Of a stretch of DNA of 64,000 bases, positions 1 to 7,707 are shown piece by piece. Within the stretch, counting starts at the first letter, position 1, and each line of letters starts with the position of its first letter. The position numbers were made by a program, and so were the translations under genes. The stretch is from Novosphingobium percolationis (lineage in GTDB: Bacteria; Pseudomonadota; Alphaproteobacteria; Sphingomonadales; Sphingomonadaceae), in NCBI RefSeq assembly GCF_020179425.1, contig NZ_JAILYM010000005.1, positions 248,001 to 312,000 of the forward strand, written 5' to 3'. The notes below the pieces were generated by a model. The model searched no databases. It saw only the letters and a program-made list of their open reading frames with translations, and was not told where the DNA came from.

Positions 1-1119
1 GTGGTCACGTTCTGTGAAGGCCACCGCATCGGCCTGATCGTGATCGGACCCGAAGCGCCGCTGGTCGATGGCCTGTCGGATTCGCTGCGCGCCGCCGGGT
101 TCTCGGTGTTCGGCCCCAGCCGCCTTGCCGCGCAGCTTGAAGGCTCGAAGGGCTTCACCAAGGACTTGTGCGCCCGCGCCAACATCCCGACCGCCGGTTA
201 TGTCCGCGCAAAGTCGCTGGAAGAGGCGCGCGCCGCGCTCGCCCGCTTCGGCGCGCCGGTGGTGATCAAGGCTGATGGCCTTGCCGCGGGCAAGGGCGTG
301 GTCGTGGCGATGACCATGGACGAGGCGCAGGCCGCGGTGGACGACATGTTCGACGGCGCGTTCGGATCGGCGGGCGCCGAAGTCGTGGTCGAGGAATTCC
401 TCACCGGCGAGGAAGCCAGCTTCTTCGCGCTGACCGATGGCGCGACGATCGTCTCGTTCGCCTCGGCGCAGGACCACAAGCGCGTGGGCGATGGCGATGT
501 CGGCCCCAACACCGGCGGCATGGGCGCCTACAGCCCGGCGCGCGTACTGACGCCCGAGCTGGAAGCCGAAACCATCGCCAAGATCGTGGGCCCCACGGTC
601 AAGGCCATGGCCGACGAAGGCATGCCCTATTCGGGCGTGCTCTATGCCGGGCTGATGCTGACGGCCGAAGGGCCGAAGCTTATCGAATACAACGCCCGCT
701 TCGGTGATCCCGAATGCCAGGTGCTGATGATGCGGCTCGAATCCGACCTGGTCGAACTGCTGCTTGCCTGCGCGGACAGCAAGCTGGCCTCGATCGCGCC
801 GCCGACGTTCACGCCCGAACCGGCGCTGACCGTGGTGATGGCGGCGCAAGGGTATCCCGGCACCCCGAAGAAGGGCGGACGGATCGACCACATCCCCGCT
901 GCCGAGGCGACCGGGGCCAAGGTGTTCCATGCGGGCACGACGCTTGGGTTCGATGGCGTGCTGAGCGCGAGCGGTGGGCGCGTGCTCAACGTCACTGCCA
1001 AGGGCCGCACTGTGCGGGCCGCGCGCGATGCGGCCTATGCGGCGGTCGATGCGATCGACTTTCCGGAAGGTTTCTGCCGCCGCGACATCGGTTGGCGCGA
1101 GATCGAGCGGGAGGGCTGA
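1..1119 (+). CDS. purD: Phosphoribosylamine-glycine ligase (GARS), 5' end cut by window
   Basis: This gene makes glycinamide ribonucleotide from phosphoribosylamine, glycine and ATP, the second step of cytosolic purine synthesis. The visible 372 residues open inside the N-terminal domain ([11 protein letters not shown] is the usual segment near residue 65 of the family) and continue through the whole ATP-grasp domain, with the glycine-rich loop ADGLAAGKG near residue 91, the GEEASFF strand and the [14 protein letters not shown] segment, to an intact C-terminal B domain. About 50-60 N-terminal residues lie before base 1, so the GTG at base 1 is almost certainly an internal valine codon. No PurD paralogue or purine-pathway gene follows; the next gene is on the other strand. 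Identification is secure; only the true start is unknown. Confidence 0.96.
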   Translation: MVTFCEGHRIGLIVIGPEAPLVDGLSDSLRAAGFSVFGPSRLAAQLEGSKGFTKDLCARANIPTAGYVRAKSLEEARAALARFGAPVVIKADGLAAGKGVVVAMTMDEAQAAVDDMFDGAFGSAGAEVVVEEFLTGEEASFFALTDGATIVSFASAQDHKRVGDGDVGPNTGGMGAYSPARVLTPELEAETIAKIVGPTVKAMADEGMPYSGVLYAGLMLTAEGPKLIEYNARFGDPECQVLMMRLESDLVELLLACADSKLASIAPPTFTPEPALTVVMAAQGYPGTPKKGGRIDHIPAAEATGAKVFHAGTTLGFDGVLSASGGRVLNVTAKGRTVRAARDAAYAAVDAIDFPEGFCRRDIGWREIEREG

Positions 1120-1138
1120 GACCTTCCCGCATCCGGCA

Positions 1139-1342
1139 TCACACCATGATGTTGACGCCCGAGGTGATGTCGGTCGGCGGGCGGGGCACGGTCACGCTCG
1201 GATCGTAGCGGCTGGGCGGGTCCTGCGTGGTGATGCAGGTCGCCTTCTGCACGACCGGCGAAACCGGCGTGGCGTCGTAGCTGGTGCGGCTGGCCGGGGT
1301 GCCGGACAGGACGGGCGAAATTGGGGAAACACCTGCGCTCAT
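1139..1342 (-). CDS. Small hypothetical protein (67 aa)
   Basis: The protein is not recognised. It is a Pro/Ser/Thr-rich polypeptide of about 67 residues starting MSAGVSPISPVL and ending in ITSGVNIMV, without a membrane segment or signal peptide. The frame is open further upstream to an ATG at 1396, which would give 85 residues, but the extra part (basic, MAVLRPRAKG) looks like leader sequence. The ATG at 1342 has a weak GAG-type ribosome site a few bases upstream. It lies between convergent purD and the adenosine kinase gene, in the same orientation as the latter. The biased composition resembles a real small protein more than a shadow frame, but support is only compositional. Confidence 0.4.
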   Translation of the reverse strand: MSAGVSPISPVLSGTPASRTSYDATPVSPVVQKATCITTQDPPSRYDPSVTVPRPPTDITSGVNIMV

Positions 1343-1400
1343 GGTCTCACGCTCTGCAACGCGCGCACCTTTTGCGCGCGGACGTAGAACGGCCATGGGC

Positions 1401-1420
1401 GGCGGGGTTTAAGCCCCGCC
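1401..1420. terminator. GC-rich hairpin downstream of the adenosine kinase gene
   Basis: A 7-bp perfect inverted repeat (GGCGGGG / CCCCGCC) with a 6-base loop sits 13 bases past the stop of the minus-strand kinase gene. On the minus strand a T6 run comes before, not after, the stem, so it is not a textbook intrinsic terminator. It may still end or stabilise the kinase transcript. Confidence 0.35.
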
Positions 1421-1432
1421 TGCCAAAAAAGT

Positions 1433-2428
1433 TCAGCCGATTACCGGCGCGATGAGGTCCGCAAGGTCGGCCTCGGGCCGGGCGCCGTAGTGCGAGATGA
1501 TCTCGGCCGCGCAGATCGCGCCCAGCCGCAGGCATTCGCCGAGCGGAAGGCCGCGCACGTGGCCGAACAGGAAGCCCGCCGCGAACAGGTCGCCCGCACC
1601 CGTGGTGTCGACCACCCTGGCCACGGGTTCTGCCGCAACGTGGGCGTGTTCGCCGCCCGAAACTGCGTGCGCGCCCTTTTCGCTGCGCGTGACGACCAGC
1701 GTCGGCACCTTAGCCTCCAGCGCGGCGATGCCTTCGTGGAAATCCTCCCTGCCGGTCAGCGAGGCGAGTTCGTGCTCGTTGGCGAACAGGATGTCGATCT
1801 CGCCCGCGTCGATCAGCGTGCGGAAATCGTCGCCATGACGCGCGATCACGAAGGAATCCGACAGCGTGAAGGCCACCTTGCGACCGGCAGCGCGCGCGGC
1901 GGCAATCGCCTTGCGCATGGCGCGGCGCGGCTCTTCGGGATCCCACAGGTAGCCTTCGAGGTAGAGCACGCCCGCCGATGCGATCAGCGTGTCGTCCAGC
2001 GCTTCGGGAGGCAGGTACTGCGATGCGCCGAGGAACGTGTTCATCGTGCGCTGCCCGTCGGGTGTCACGAAGATCAGGCACTGCGCGGTGGGCGCGCCGC
2101 CGGTGCTGGCGGGCGTGTCGAAGGCGATGCCGCCGGCATTGATGTCGTGGCGGAACACCTGGCCGAACTGGTCGTCGGCCACCTGCCCGATGAAGCCGCA
2201 CTTCGCGCCGAGCGCGGCAAGGCCGGCCAGCGTGTTGGCGGCGGAGCCGCCCGAGATCTCGCGCGCGGGGCCCATCGCGGCATAGAGTTCGGCGGCACGG
2301 TCGGCATCGACCAGTGTCATCCCGCCCTTGGCGAGGCCGAGCTGCGCGATCTGGGTGTCTTCGGCCGGAGCCATGACATCGACGATGGCGTTGCCGATGG
2401 CGATGACGTCAAACTGGGGGGTGGTCAT
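1433..2428 (-). CDS. PfkB-family sugar/nucleoside kinase, adenosine kinase-like
   Basis: This is a cytosolic ribokinase-fold kinase of 331 residues, the usual length for bacterial adenosine kinase-type PfkB enzymes. It would phosphorylate adenosine or a related nucleoside or sugar using ATP. Visible signatures are the N-terminal GNAIVD strand, the GGSAANT substrate-binding loop near residue 60 and the PfkB signature DTTGAGD at residues 274-280, where Asp280 is the expected catalytic base. The close match to the alphaproteobacterial adenosine kinase style (LGLAKGGMTLVD, SAANTLAGLAALG) favours adenosine, which would fit salvage beside purD. Ribokinase or fructokinase activity cannot be excluded. 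The start is the ATG at 2428; no longer frame is plausible. Confidence 0.88.
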   Translation of the reverse strand: MTTPQFDVIAIGNAIVDVMAPAEDTQIAQLGLAKGGMTLVDADRAAELYAAMGPAREISGGSAANTLAGLAALGAKCGFIGQVADDQFGQVFRHDINAGGIAFDTPASTGGAPTAQCLIFVTPDGQRTMNTFLGASQYLPPEALDDTLIASAGVLYLEGYLWDPEEPRRAMRKAIAAARAAGRKVAFTLSDSFVIARHGDDFRTLIDAGEIDILFANEHELASLTGREDFHEGIAALEAKVPTLVVTRSEKGAHAVSGGEHAHVAAEPVARVVDTTGAGDLFAAGFLFGHVRGLPLGECLRLGAICAAEIISHYGARPEADLADLIAPVIG

Positions 2429-2556
2429 GAAGGCTCCGCAAGGCGAGGGGGAGAGGATGCCTCAGGGGGTAGCCGCGTGGCGCGCGCATCGCAAGCGTGC
2501 TGCGGCGCAGCGCGGCGGCGTTGACAGCACCGCAGGAGGCAGGTCATGCAGTTGGA

Positions 2557-2988
2557 ATGCTGGCCCGTTTTCTCGTTCTTTGCGCGCTTTCCGCCCTGCT
2601 TGGCGCATGCGGCGGTGCAACCGGCGCCGCCACCAGCGCCACCGGCAAGGCCGCGACGATCCGCAGCACCGGCCATCCGCCGACGCGGCCTGTGCTGCGT
2701 CCGCCGCCGCAGCGTCCTGCTGCGCAAGTGCAAGTCCTGCCCGGACTCGAAGGGGTGATCGGCGCCGATGCCGAACAACTCACCCGCCTGTTCGGCGCGC
2801 CCCGGCTTGACGTGCGCGAGGAAGATGCGCGCAAGCTGCAGTGGTCGGGAGGGGCATGCATCCTCGATGCCTACCTCTATCCGCCAGCGCCCGGAGGCAA
2901 GGCCACCGCGACCTATGTCGATGCGCGCCGGGGCGATGGCCGCGATGTCGATCGGGCGGCTTGCGTCGCCGCGATGCGCAAGCCCTGA
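2557..2988 (+). CDS. Conserved hypothetical lipoprotein
   Basis: This is a predicted secreted lipoprotein of 143 residues with no known function. The N-terminus has a hydrophobic stretch followed by a lipobox (ALLGAC, Cys near residue 18), then a proline/alanine-rich linker and a compact C-terminal domain. The C-terminal LTRLFGAP segment resembles the pattern in small envelope lipoproteins of sphingomonads, but this is recall, not a search. The frame is open upstream to 2497; the ATG at 2557 is chosen because it places the signal peptide at the N-terminus. The AGGAGG at about 2534 is rather far (about 18 bases) and is better spaced for an out-of-frame ATG at 2546, so the start is uncertain. 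It converges on the DoxX gene with only 4 bases between. Confidence 0.7.
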   Translation: MLARFLVLCALSALLGACGGATGAATSATGKAATIRSTGHPPTRPVLRPPPQRPAAQVQVLPGLEGVIGADAEQLTRLFGAPRLDVREEDARKLQWSGGACILDAYLYPPAPGGKATATYVDARRGDGRDVDRAACVAAMRKP

Positions 2989-2992
2989 TCGG

Positions 2993-3562
2993 TCAGTTCA
3001 GCGACCACCACCGGCGGCGCGGACGGTCGGCCACGCCATCGCCGTTCAGGTCCGTGGTGACGTAAGTCGTGCCATCGGTTGCGGGGCGGCTGGCCACGCC
3101 CGCGACATGGCCTTCGGCGCGCGCGGCGCGCAGTTCGGCCTCGCGCGCGCGTTCCTCCGCTTCGCGCGTGGCGATGTCGCCGCGCCGGGCAAGTCGCATC
3201 GAATCATAGCTCCAGCGCATCTGGCTATGCGCGAACAGGCACAGGAAACCGCCCGCCATGGCAAGGTTCTTGAGCGCCATGGCCGACTGCAGGGGATCGG
3301 CGAAGTCCCGGTGGAAGAACAGGATCGTCAGCAGGCAGAACCCGGCGAACAGGATCGCGAAAAGCCGGGTCATGAAGCCGAGCGCGATGGCGATGCCGCC
3401 GACCAGCTCGAACAGCGCCACCGGCAGCGCGAGACCATCGGGTAAGCCCGCCTTGACGATCATGGCGTTGGTGCCGACCGGATCGAACAGTTTCGACGTG
3501 CCGGAAACGATGAAGATCAAGGCCAGCAGGATGCGGCCGACGAAAGCGGCGATGGTGTTCAT
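2993..3562 (-). CDS. DoxX family integral membrane protein
   Basis: This is a 189-residue inner-membrane protein whose first ~120 residues form the four-helix DoxX unit (VGRILLALIFIVSG, LPVALFELVGG, LFAILFAGFCLLT, ALKNLAMAGGFLCLF). DoxX proteins are small membrane proteins of unclear chemistry, often linked to redox or thiol stress. Residues ~125-189 are an unusual soluble extension: a charged Glu/Arg/Ala-rich stretch that should be helical, then a TDLNGDGVADR segment that looks like a calcium-binding dockerin/thrombospondin-type loop. It follows the Rrf2 gene on the same strand after 69 bases, so the two may be co-transcribed. Confidence 0.85.
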   Translation of the reverse strand: MNTIAAFVGRILLALIFIVSGTSKLFDPVGTNAMIVKAGLPDGLALPVALFELVGGIAIALGFMTRLFAILFAGFCLLTILFFHRDFADPLQSAMALKNLAMAGGFLCLFAHSQMRWSYDSMRLARRGDIATREAEERAREAELRAARAEGHVAGVASRPATDGTTYVTTDLNGDGVADRPRRRWWSLN

Positions 3563-3631
3563 CGGACGTCTCTCCCACGCTGCCCCCTCGGACGGGGGTG
3601 CGCGCCGCAGCGGCGCGCTTCGTGCGCAGGA

Positions 3632-4099
3632 TCAATCGACGGGGGCGGCGCAGGTTCCGGCGGGATCGGGCAGGGATGGAGGCAGGGGCAGGGCCCAGGC
3701 GGGGAAGGCCGGCGCGCCCGATGCCGCCACTTCGGCGAGCGTGTAGCGATCCAGCACCGCAAGGAAAGCTTCGAGCGCCTCTGCCAGCACGCCCGAAAGC
3801 CCGCAGCCACCGCGCAGGGCGCAACGGCCACAATCGGCCAGCTTCATGCCCCGTTCCAGTGCGCGCACCACTTTGCCGACCACGATCTCGTTCGCGGGGC
3901 GCGCCAGCGTGATCCCGCCTCCGCGCCCGCGCTGGCTGGTGACGAAGCCTTCGTGCACCAGCGCCTGCGCCACCTTGGCCACGTGGTTGTATGAAAGGCC
4001 CTGCTCGCCGGCGAACTTGGGCAGCGACAACGGCCCGCCCTCGCGCGCAAGCACGGCGAGCAGGCGCAGGCCGAAGTCGGTGTGTTGGGTCAGCTGCAT
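3632..4099 (-). CDS. Rrf2 family transcriptional regulator, NsrR-like
   Basis: This is a 155-residue winged-helix repressor. The N-terminus MQLTQHTDFGLRLL and the recognition region (LSYNHVAKVAQAL, then GRGGGITLARP) are typical of NsrR/IscR-type Rrf2 proteins. Cys90, Cys93 and Cys99 form the three-cysteine cluster that binds an Fe-S centre in NO- or iron-sensing members. The gene is divergent from a flavohaemoglobin-type globin, and a perfect inverted repeat lies in the 97 bases between them, which is the classic NsrR-hmp arrangement. The likely signal is nitric oxide, though iron or Fe-S status is possible. The C-terminal ~35 residues are Pro/Ala-rich and probably disordered. The exact sensor class is inferred. 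Confidence 0.9.
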   Translation of the reverse strand: MQLTQHTDFGLRLLAVLAREGGPLSLPKFAGEQGLSYNHVAKVAQALVHEGFVTSQRGRGGGITLARPANEIVVGKVVRALERGMKLADCGRCALRGGCGLSGVLAEALEAFLAVLDRYTLAEVAASGAPAFPAWALPLPPSLPDPAGTCAAPVD

Positions 4100-4161
4100 C
4101 TATCTTTTCCGTCAGGGGTTTTCATGCCCGAGAGGGCTTGTCGAAATCAAGCATTTCAAAT

Positions 4162-4182
4162 ACTGGTAAATAAGATACCAGT
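4162..4182. promoter_or_regulatory. Inverted repeat, probable Rrf2/NsrR operator
   Basis: ACTGGTA and TACCAGT form a perfect 7-bp inverted repeat around a 7-base A/T-rich spacer. It ends 14 bases before the globin ATG and overlaps the region where its promoter should lie, in an A/T-rich patch that stands out from its GC-rich surroundings. The repeat length and position fit an Rrf2-dimer operator controlling the globin and possibly the regulator itself. Binding is inferred. Confidence 0.65.
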
Positions 4183-4196
4183 TTCAGGAGAACCCC

Positions 4197-4640
4197 ATGC
4201 GCACCGCTTCCCCCGCTGCCATTGCCATCGTCAAGTCCACCGCGCCCGCGCTCGAACAGCACGGGGTGGCTATCACCACCGCGATGTACAAGCGCTTGTT
4301 CCAGAACGAGGAAGTTGCTGCGATGTTCGATCGCGCGGCGCAGGAAAGCGGCGAGCAGCCCAAGCGGCTGGCAGCGGCGATCCTCGCTTATGCCAAGAAC
4401 ATCGACAAGCTCGGCAACCTTGGGCCGGCGGTGCAGCGCATGGTGGCGCGCCATGTCGAAACCGGCGTGCATGCCGAACACTACCCGCTGGTCGCCGAAG
4501 CGCTGCTGCCCGCGATTCGCGACGTGCTGGGCGCCGACGTTGCCACCGACGAAGTGCTGGGCGCGTGGGGCGAAGCCTATTGGATGCTCGCCGACATCCT
4601 GATCGCGGCGGAACAGGAAGCCTACCAAGCTGCGGCCTGA
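4197..4640 (+). CDS. Single-domain globin, flavohaemoglobin (Hmp/Vgb) type
   Basis: This is a 147-residue haem globin matching the N-terminal globin domain of flavohaemoglobins but lacking the FAD/NAD reductase domain. Key positions can be aligned by eye: Tyr31 (B10), Gln54 (E7), proximal His86 (F8) in RMVARH, Tyr96 after it, and a Glu near residue 139, all as in Hmp. The likely role is NO dioxygenation or oxygen delivery in the cytosol with an external reductase, as for Vitreoscilla haemoglobin. AGGAG sits 6 bases before the ATG. Its promoter region carries the operator-like inverted repeat shared with the divergent Rrf2 regulator, so NO-responsive derepression is the simplest model. Confidence 0.92.
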   Translation: MRTASPAAIAIVKSTAPALEQHGVAITTAMYKRLFQNEEVAAMFDRAAQESGEQPKRLAAAILAYAKNIDKLGNLGPAVQRMVARHVETGVHAEHYPLVAEALLPAIRDVLGADVATDEVLGAWGEAYWMLADILIAAEQEAYQAAA

Positions 4641-4655
4641 TCGGGTCTGACAGGG

Positions 4656-4684
4656 CCGGACGCGCCACCCCTCGGCGCGTCCGG
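4656..4684. terminator. GC-rich hairpin between convergent genes
   Basis: CCGGACGCGCC and GGCGCGTCCGG form a perfect 11-bp stem with a 7-base loop, placed between the globin stop and the stop of the convergent membrane-protein gene. There is no U-tract in either direction. It is probably a shared transcript end or stabilising hairpin. It has the same CCGGAC arm as the hairpins near 54289 and 62218. Confidence 0.55.
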
Positions 4685-4695
4685 TTGCCCGGCAG

Positions 4696-5001
4696 TCACC
4701 AGGTCTTGTCGTCCAGCGGATCGTCGATCGATTCGTCGTGGCCCGTTCCACTCGACAGGAACACGAGGCCCATCAGCGCCCCCATCAGCATCATCGTCAA
4801 CCCGATTCCCAGGAACGTGGCGATGTAGAGATGGATCGAAACCAGCCCGAACTGCGACCACAGATAGCCCCATACCCCCAGGATCGTCACCAGCGTGACG
4901 ACGCCCATGCCCCACATCAGCGCACGGAAGCGTGCCCAGGCGTGGGCCGCCTTGTGCGGATCGTCGAGCGGCGAGGCTTTAGGGTTGGGAGATCTGGGCA
5001 T
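4696..5001 (-). CDS. Small conserved membrane protein (101 aa)
   Basis: The function is not known. The protein has a hydrophilic N-terminus of about 27 residues rich in Pro/Lys/Asp, two strong membrane helices (about residues 28-50, ALMWGMGVVTLVT, and 56-83, containing GIGLTMMLMGALMGL), and an acidic tail GHDESIDDPLDDKTW. Short two-helix proteins of this type are common and uncharacterised in sphingomonads. The start at 5001 gives the only sensible frame. It is transcribed away from the CBS gene and converges on the globin. Confidence 0.72.
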   Translation of the reverse strand: MPRSPNPKASPLDDPHKAAHAWARFRALMWGMGVVTLVTILGVWGYLWSQFGLVSIHLYIATFLGIGLTMMLMGALMGLVFLSSGTGHDESIDDPLDDKTW

Positions 5002-5127
5002 CGGCGTGAAAGATGGGAGCGATCAGGGGCTTAGGCAATACTTTGACACTGGCTGCAATGGTGGCATCATGGCTCGTCCCGGAGGCGGGAAAAACCCGCC
5101 CCTGACCTTGGGACAGAGGAGGATGCC

Positions 5128-5559
5128 ATGACGATTGCCAAGCTGATAGCTGGCCGTTCGGGCGAAGTCTGGAGCTGCCACGCCGAAGACTGCGTGGCCG
5201 ATGCGGTTGAAGTTCTGGCGAAGAAGCGGATCGGCGCGCTGCCGGTCGAGGATGCGGGCACCGCGGTGGCCGGGATCTTCTCCGAACGCGACGTGCTCTA
5301 CTGCCTCCAGGCGCATGGAGCCGACGCGCTGCGCATGAAGGTGCGCGATGTGATGACCGCGCCGGTGATCAGCGTTGCGCCGCGCGACAGCGTGTTGCAG
5401 GCGCTCAGCCTCATGACCCGCCGGCGTATCCGCCACCTTCCGGTGGTCGAGAACGGGCGGATGGTGGCGTTCATCTCGATCGGCGACCTCGTCAAGCATC
5501 GGCTCGATTCGATCGAGGCCGAGGCCGAGGCGATGCGCAGCTACATCCAGTCGGCCTGA
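5128..5559 (+). CDS. Tandem CBS domain protein
   Basis: This is a 143-residue stand-alone protein built of two CBS domains (about residues 8-62 and 73-130), a Bateman module that binds adenosyl ligands such as AMP, ATP or NAD and acts as a cytosolic regulatory subunit. Each repeat shows the expected pattern: KKRIGALPVEDAG with ERDV, then TRRRIRHLPVVENG with SIGDLVK. No effector or enzyme domain is fused. A good ribosome site (AGAGGAGG) lies 6 bases upstream of the ATG. The target is not apparent from the neighbours. Confidence 0.92.
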   Translation: MTIAKLIAGRSGEVWSCHAEDCVADAVEVLAKKRIGALPVEDAGTAVAGIFSERDVLYCLQAHGADALRMKVRDVMTAPVISVAPRDSVLQALSLMTRRRIRHLPVVENGRMVAFISIGDLVKHRLDSIEAEAEAMRSYIQSA

Positions 5560-5611
5560 TTGTCGCACCTGCCGCTTGAGCCGGAGCGTTCGCGTCCCTA
5601 TCTGAAACGGC

Positions 5612-5944
5612 ATGAGTGAACCTGCCGTCATCCTTGCGCCCAGCGCCGCCGCGCGCGTTGCCGCCATCGCCGCCAAGCAGGCGAAGCCCGCGATCCTGCG
5701 CCTTTCGGTCGAAGGCGGCGGCTGTTCGGGCTTCCAGTACAAGTTCGGCCTGGCCGATGCGCCTGAAGCCGATGACAGCGTGGCCGAGACCGACGGCGTC
5801 AAGCTGCTGGTCGATTCGGTCAGCCTCGATCTCGTGAACGGCGCCACCGTCGAATACGTAGAATCACTGGGCGGCGCGGCCTTCCGCGTCACCAATCCGC
5901 AAGCAGCTTCCGGCTGCGGCTGTGGTTCGAGTTTTTCGGTGTGA
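5612..5944 (+). CDS. erpA: Iron-sulfur cluster insertion protein, A-type carrier
   Basis: This is a 110-residue A-type Fe-S carrier of the IscA/ErpA/HesB family, which delivers clusters to apo-enzymes in the cytosol. The three ligand cysteines are present: Cys38 in GGGCSGF, and Cys102 and Cys104 in SGCGCGSSF. ErpA is preferred over IscA because the gene stands apart from an isc/suf operon, but the families are hard to separate by eye. Its stop codon overlaps the GTG start of xth (GTGA), so the two are translationally coupled. Confidence 0.9.
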   Translation: MSEPAVILAPSAAARVAAIAAKQAKPAILRLSVEGGGCSGFQYKFGLADAPEADDSVAETDGVKLLVDSVSLDLVNGATVEYVESLGGAAFRVTNPQAASGCGCGSSFSV

Positions 5945-6720
5945 CGATCAAGGTCGCCAGCTTCAACATCAACGGCATCAAGGCACGCCTTCCGCGCCTG
6001 CTCGAATGGCTCGAGGAGACCCGCCCCAGCGTCGCCTGCCTGCAGGAAATCAAGACGCAGGACGAAGGCTTCCCCGCCGCCGAGTTCGAGAAGATCGGCT
6101 ATCACGCGATCTGGCACGGGCAGAAGGGCTTCAACGGCGTGGCCATCCTTGCCGATGGCGTCCCGCCGGTGGAAGTGCATCGCGGCCTTGCGGGCGATCC
6201 CGAGGACGAGCACGCCCGCTATCTCGAAGCCGACGTGTTCGGCTTGCGCGTGGTGTGCATCTACTTGCCCAACGGCAACCCCCAGCCGGGGCCGAAGTTC
6301 GACTACAAGCTGCGCTGGATGGAGCGCCTGCGCAGCCGGATGCGCGAGCTGCTGGCCGAGGAGCGCCCGGCGCTGGTGATCGGCGACTACAATGTCATTC
6401 CCGAGGACAAGGACACCTATTCGGTGCCCGCCATGGCCAGCGATGCGCTGATGCAGCCCGAATCGCGTGATGCCTATCGCCGCCTGCTCAACGATGGCTG
6501 GACAGACGCGATCGACCTGCACAATCCGCAAGGCGGCGTCTGGACGTTCTGGGACTACCAGGCCGGGGCTTGGGCCCGCGATCATGGCTTCCGCATCGAT
6601 CATGCGCTGCTCTCGCCCGCACTGGCCGACAGGCTGGCCGGTGCGGGAGTCGACAAGGCCTATCGCGGGCGGGAAAAGGCCAGCGATCACGCCCCGATCT
6701 GGGTCGCCTTGCGCGACTGA
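5941..6720 (+). CDS. xth: Exodeoxyribonuclease III / AP endonuclease
   Basis: This is a 259-residue endonuclease/exonuclease/phosphatase-fold DNA repair enzyme that cuts at abasic sites and trims 3' ends. Visible motifs are the N-terminal ASFNINGIKAR, the metal-binding Glu in LQEIKT, GFNGVAIL, the central GDYNVIPEDKD, and the C-terminal HGFRIDH and SDHAPIW. The length matches XthA. The start is the GTG at 5941, which overlaps the erpA stop; this reading gives MTIKVASFNINGIK, the normal N-terminus. A Fe-S carrier next to a base-excision repair enzyme suggests a simple oxidative-damage theme, but this is only context. Confidence 0.95.
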   Translation: MTIKVASFNINGIKARLPRLLEWLEETRPSVACLQEIKTQDEGFPAAEFEKIGYHAIWHGQKGFNGVAILADGVPPVEVHRGLAGDPEDEHARYLEADVFGLRVVCIYLPNGNPQPGPKFDYKLRWMERLRSRMRELLAEERPALVIGDYNVIPEDKDTYSVPAMASDALMQPESRDAYRRLLNDGWTDAIDLHNPQGGVWTFWDYQAGAWARDHGFRIDHALLSPALADRLAGAGVDKAYRGREKASDHAPIWVALRD

Positions 6721-6731
6721 ATGCAAATCGC

Positions 6732-6751
6732 CGGCACGGCTTGTCGTGCCG
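6732..6751. terminator. Hairpin after xth
   Basis: CGGCACG and CGTGCCG form a 7-bp stem with a 6-base loop 11 bases after the xth stop. No clear U-tract follows, so its role as a terminator is tentative. Confidence 0.35.
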
Positions 6752-6851
6752 CAAGTGCGAAATATCGCAAATGCTGTGCGTTTGTTCACAGCACGGTCAA
6801 GGCGCGGCGCGCAATCGCGCACCTGCGCTGAATATCAACGGACTTTCCCTC

Positions 6852-6989
6852 ATGCGTCTCTTCGCCAAGGACTTCTACCGCTCGCTCCTGCTCGGCTTTG
6901 CCATCGGCACGCTCGGCATGGGCGTCAGCATCGCGGCGAAGGTCCATGCGGCAGAAGCGCCCTCCACGCTGGCGGCGCCCGCCCGGTGA
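6852..6989 (+). CDS. Small exported or membrane peptide (45 aa) coupled to msrA
   Basis: This short reading frame encodes 45 residues: a basic start (MRLFAKDFYR), a hydrophobic stretch of about 20 residues (SLLLGFAIGTLGMGVSIAAK) and an AHA/AEA-type end that resembles a signal peptide with a cleavage site. It ends in a GTGA overlap with the GTG start of msrA, so the two are very likely translated together. The protein is not recognised. It could be a real tiny envelope protein or a leader that sets msrA translation. It is too short for most gene finders. Confidence 0.55.
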   Translation: MRLFAKDFYRSLLLGFAIGTLGMGVSIAAKVHAAEAPSTLAAPAR

Positions 6990-7672
6990 TCGTCCGCCGG
7001 CCTCGCACCTTGGTCGCGGGGCTGGCTCTCGCGCTGGCCTTGAGCGCCTGCCAGCAACCTGCGCAGGCCGAACAGGCGGTGCGCACCCCCGAAGCCGCCG
7101 TAAAGGCCGTCGAAGCGCCCGGCCGCCGCACCGCGGTGTTCGCAGGCGGCTGCTTCTGGGGCATGGAGGCGGTGTTCAGCCACCTCAAGGGCGTGTCCAG
7201 CGTGGTCTCGGGCTATGCCGGGGGCCGCAGCGCCGATGCCGATTACGACACGGTCAGCACCGGCACCACCGGCCATGCCGAATCGGTGCGCGTCACCTAC
7301 GATCCCGCCGTGATCCGCTACGACCAGCTGCTGCAGGTGTTCTTCGGCGTCGCCAGCGATCCCACCCAGCTTGATCGGCAGGAGCCCGACGTCGGCCCGC
7401 AATACCGCAACGCGCTGTTTCCGCGCGATGCGGAGCAGGCGCGCGTCGCTGCCGCCTATATCGCGCAACTGCGCCGTCTTGATCCGTGGAAGCGCCCGAT
7501 CGTCACGCGGATCGAACCGGGCAAGAGCTTCTATCCGGCCGAAACCCATCACCAGGACTTCGCGCTGAAGAACCCGAACCACGGCTATATCCGCCGCTGG
7601 GACGTCCCCAAGGTCGCCGCGTTGCAGCGCACGTTCCCGCAGCTCTGGTCCGCGCGGTTCCAGCCCAATTGA
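6986..7672 (+). CDS. msrA: Peptide-methionine (S)-S-oxide reductase, lipoprotein form
   Basis: This is a methionine sulfoxide reductase A that repairs the S-epimer of oxidised methionine. The catalytic motif GGCFWGME places the active Cys at residue 56 of 228, followed by the standard MsrA fold (GYAGG, HAESV, SDPTQLDRQ, YFPAETHHQDF-like segment). The N-terminus from the GTG at 6986 is a signal peptide with lipobox ALSAC (Cys22), so the enzyme is predicted to be a periplasmic lipoprotein rather than cytosolic. No other cysteine is present, so a resolving Cys is lacking and recycling needs an external thiol. A longer upstream frame exists but would bury the signal peptide. Confidence 0.92.
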   Translation: MIVRRPRTLVAGLALALALSACQQPAQAEQAVRTPEAAVKAVEAPGRRTAVFAGGCFWGMEAVFSHLKGVSSVVSGYAGGRSADADYDTVSTGTTGHAESVRVTYDPAVIRYDQLLQVFFGVASDPTQLDRQEPDVGPQYRNALFPRDAEQARVAAAYIAQLRRLDPWKRPIVTRIEPGKSFYPAETHHQDFALKNPNHGYIRRWDVPKVAALQRTFPQLWSARFQPN

Positions 7673-7707
7673 TTGCGGATTCGGGCGGCTGCGCCTATCT
7701 GGAAGGC

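Noticed and set aside
5023..6822. A 599-codon minus-strand frame across the CBS, erpA and xth genes
   Set aside because: It covers three well-recognised plus-strand genes and has no domain pattern.
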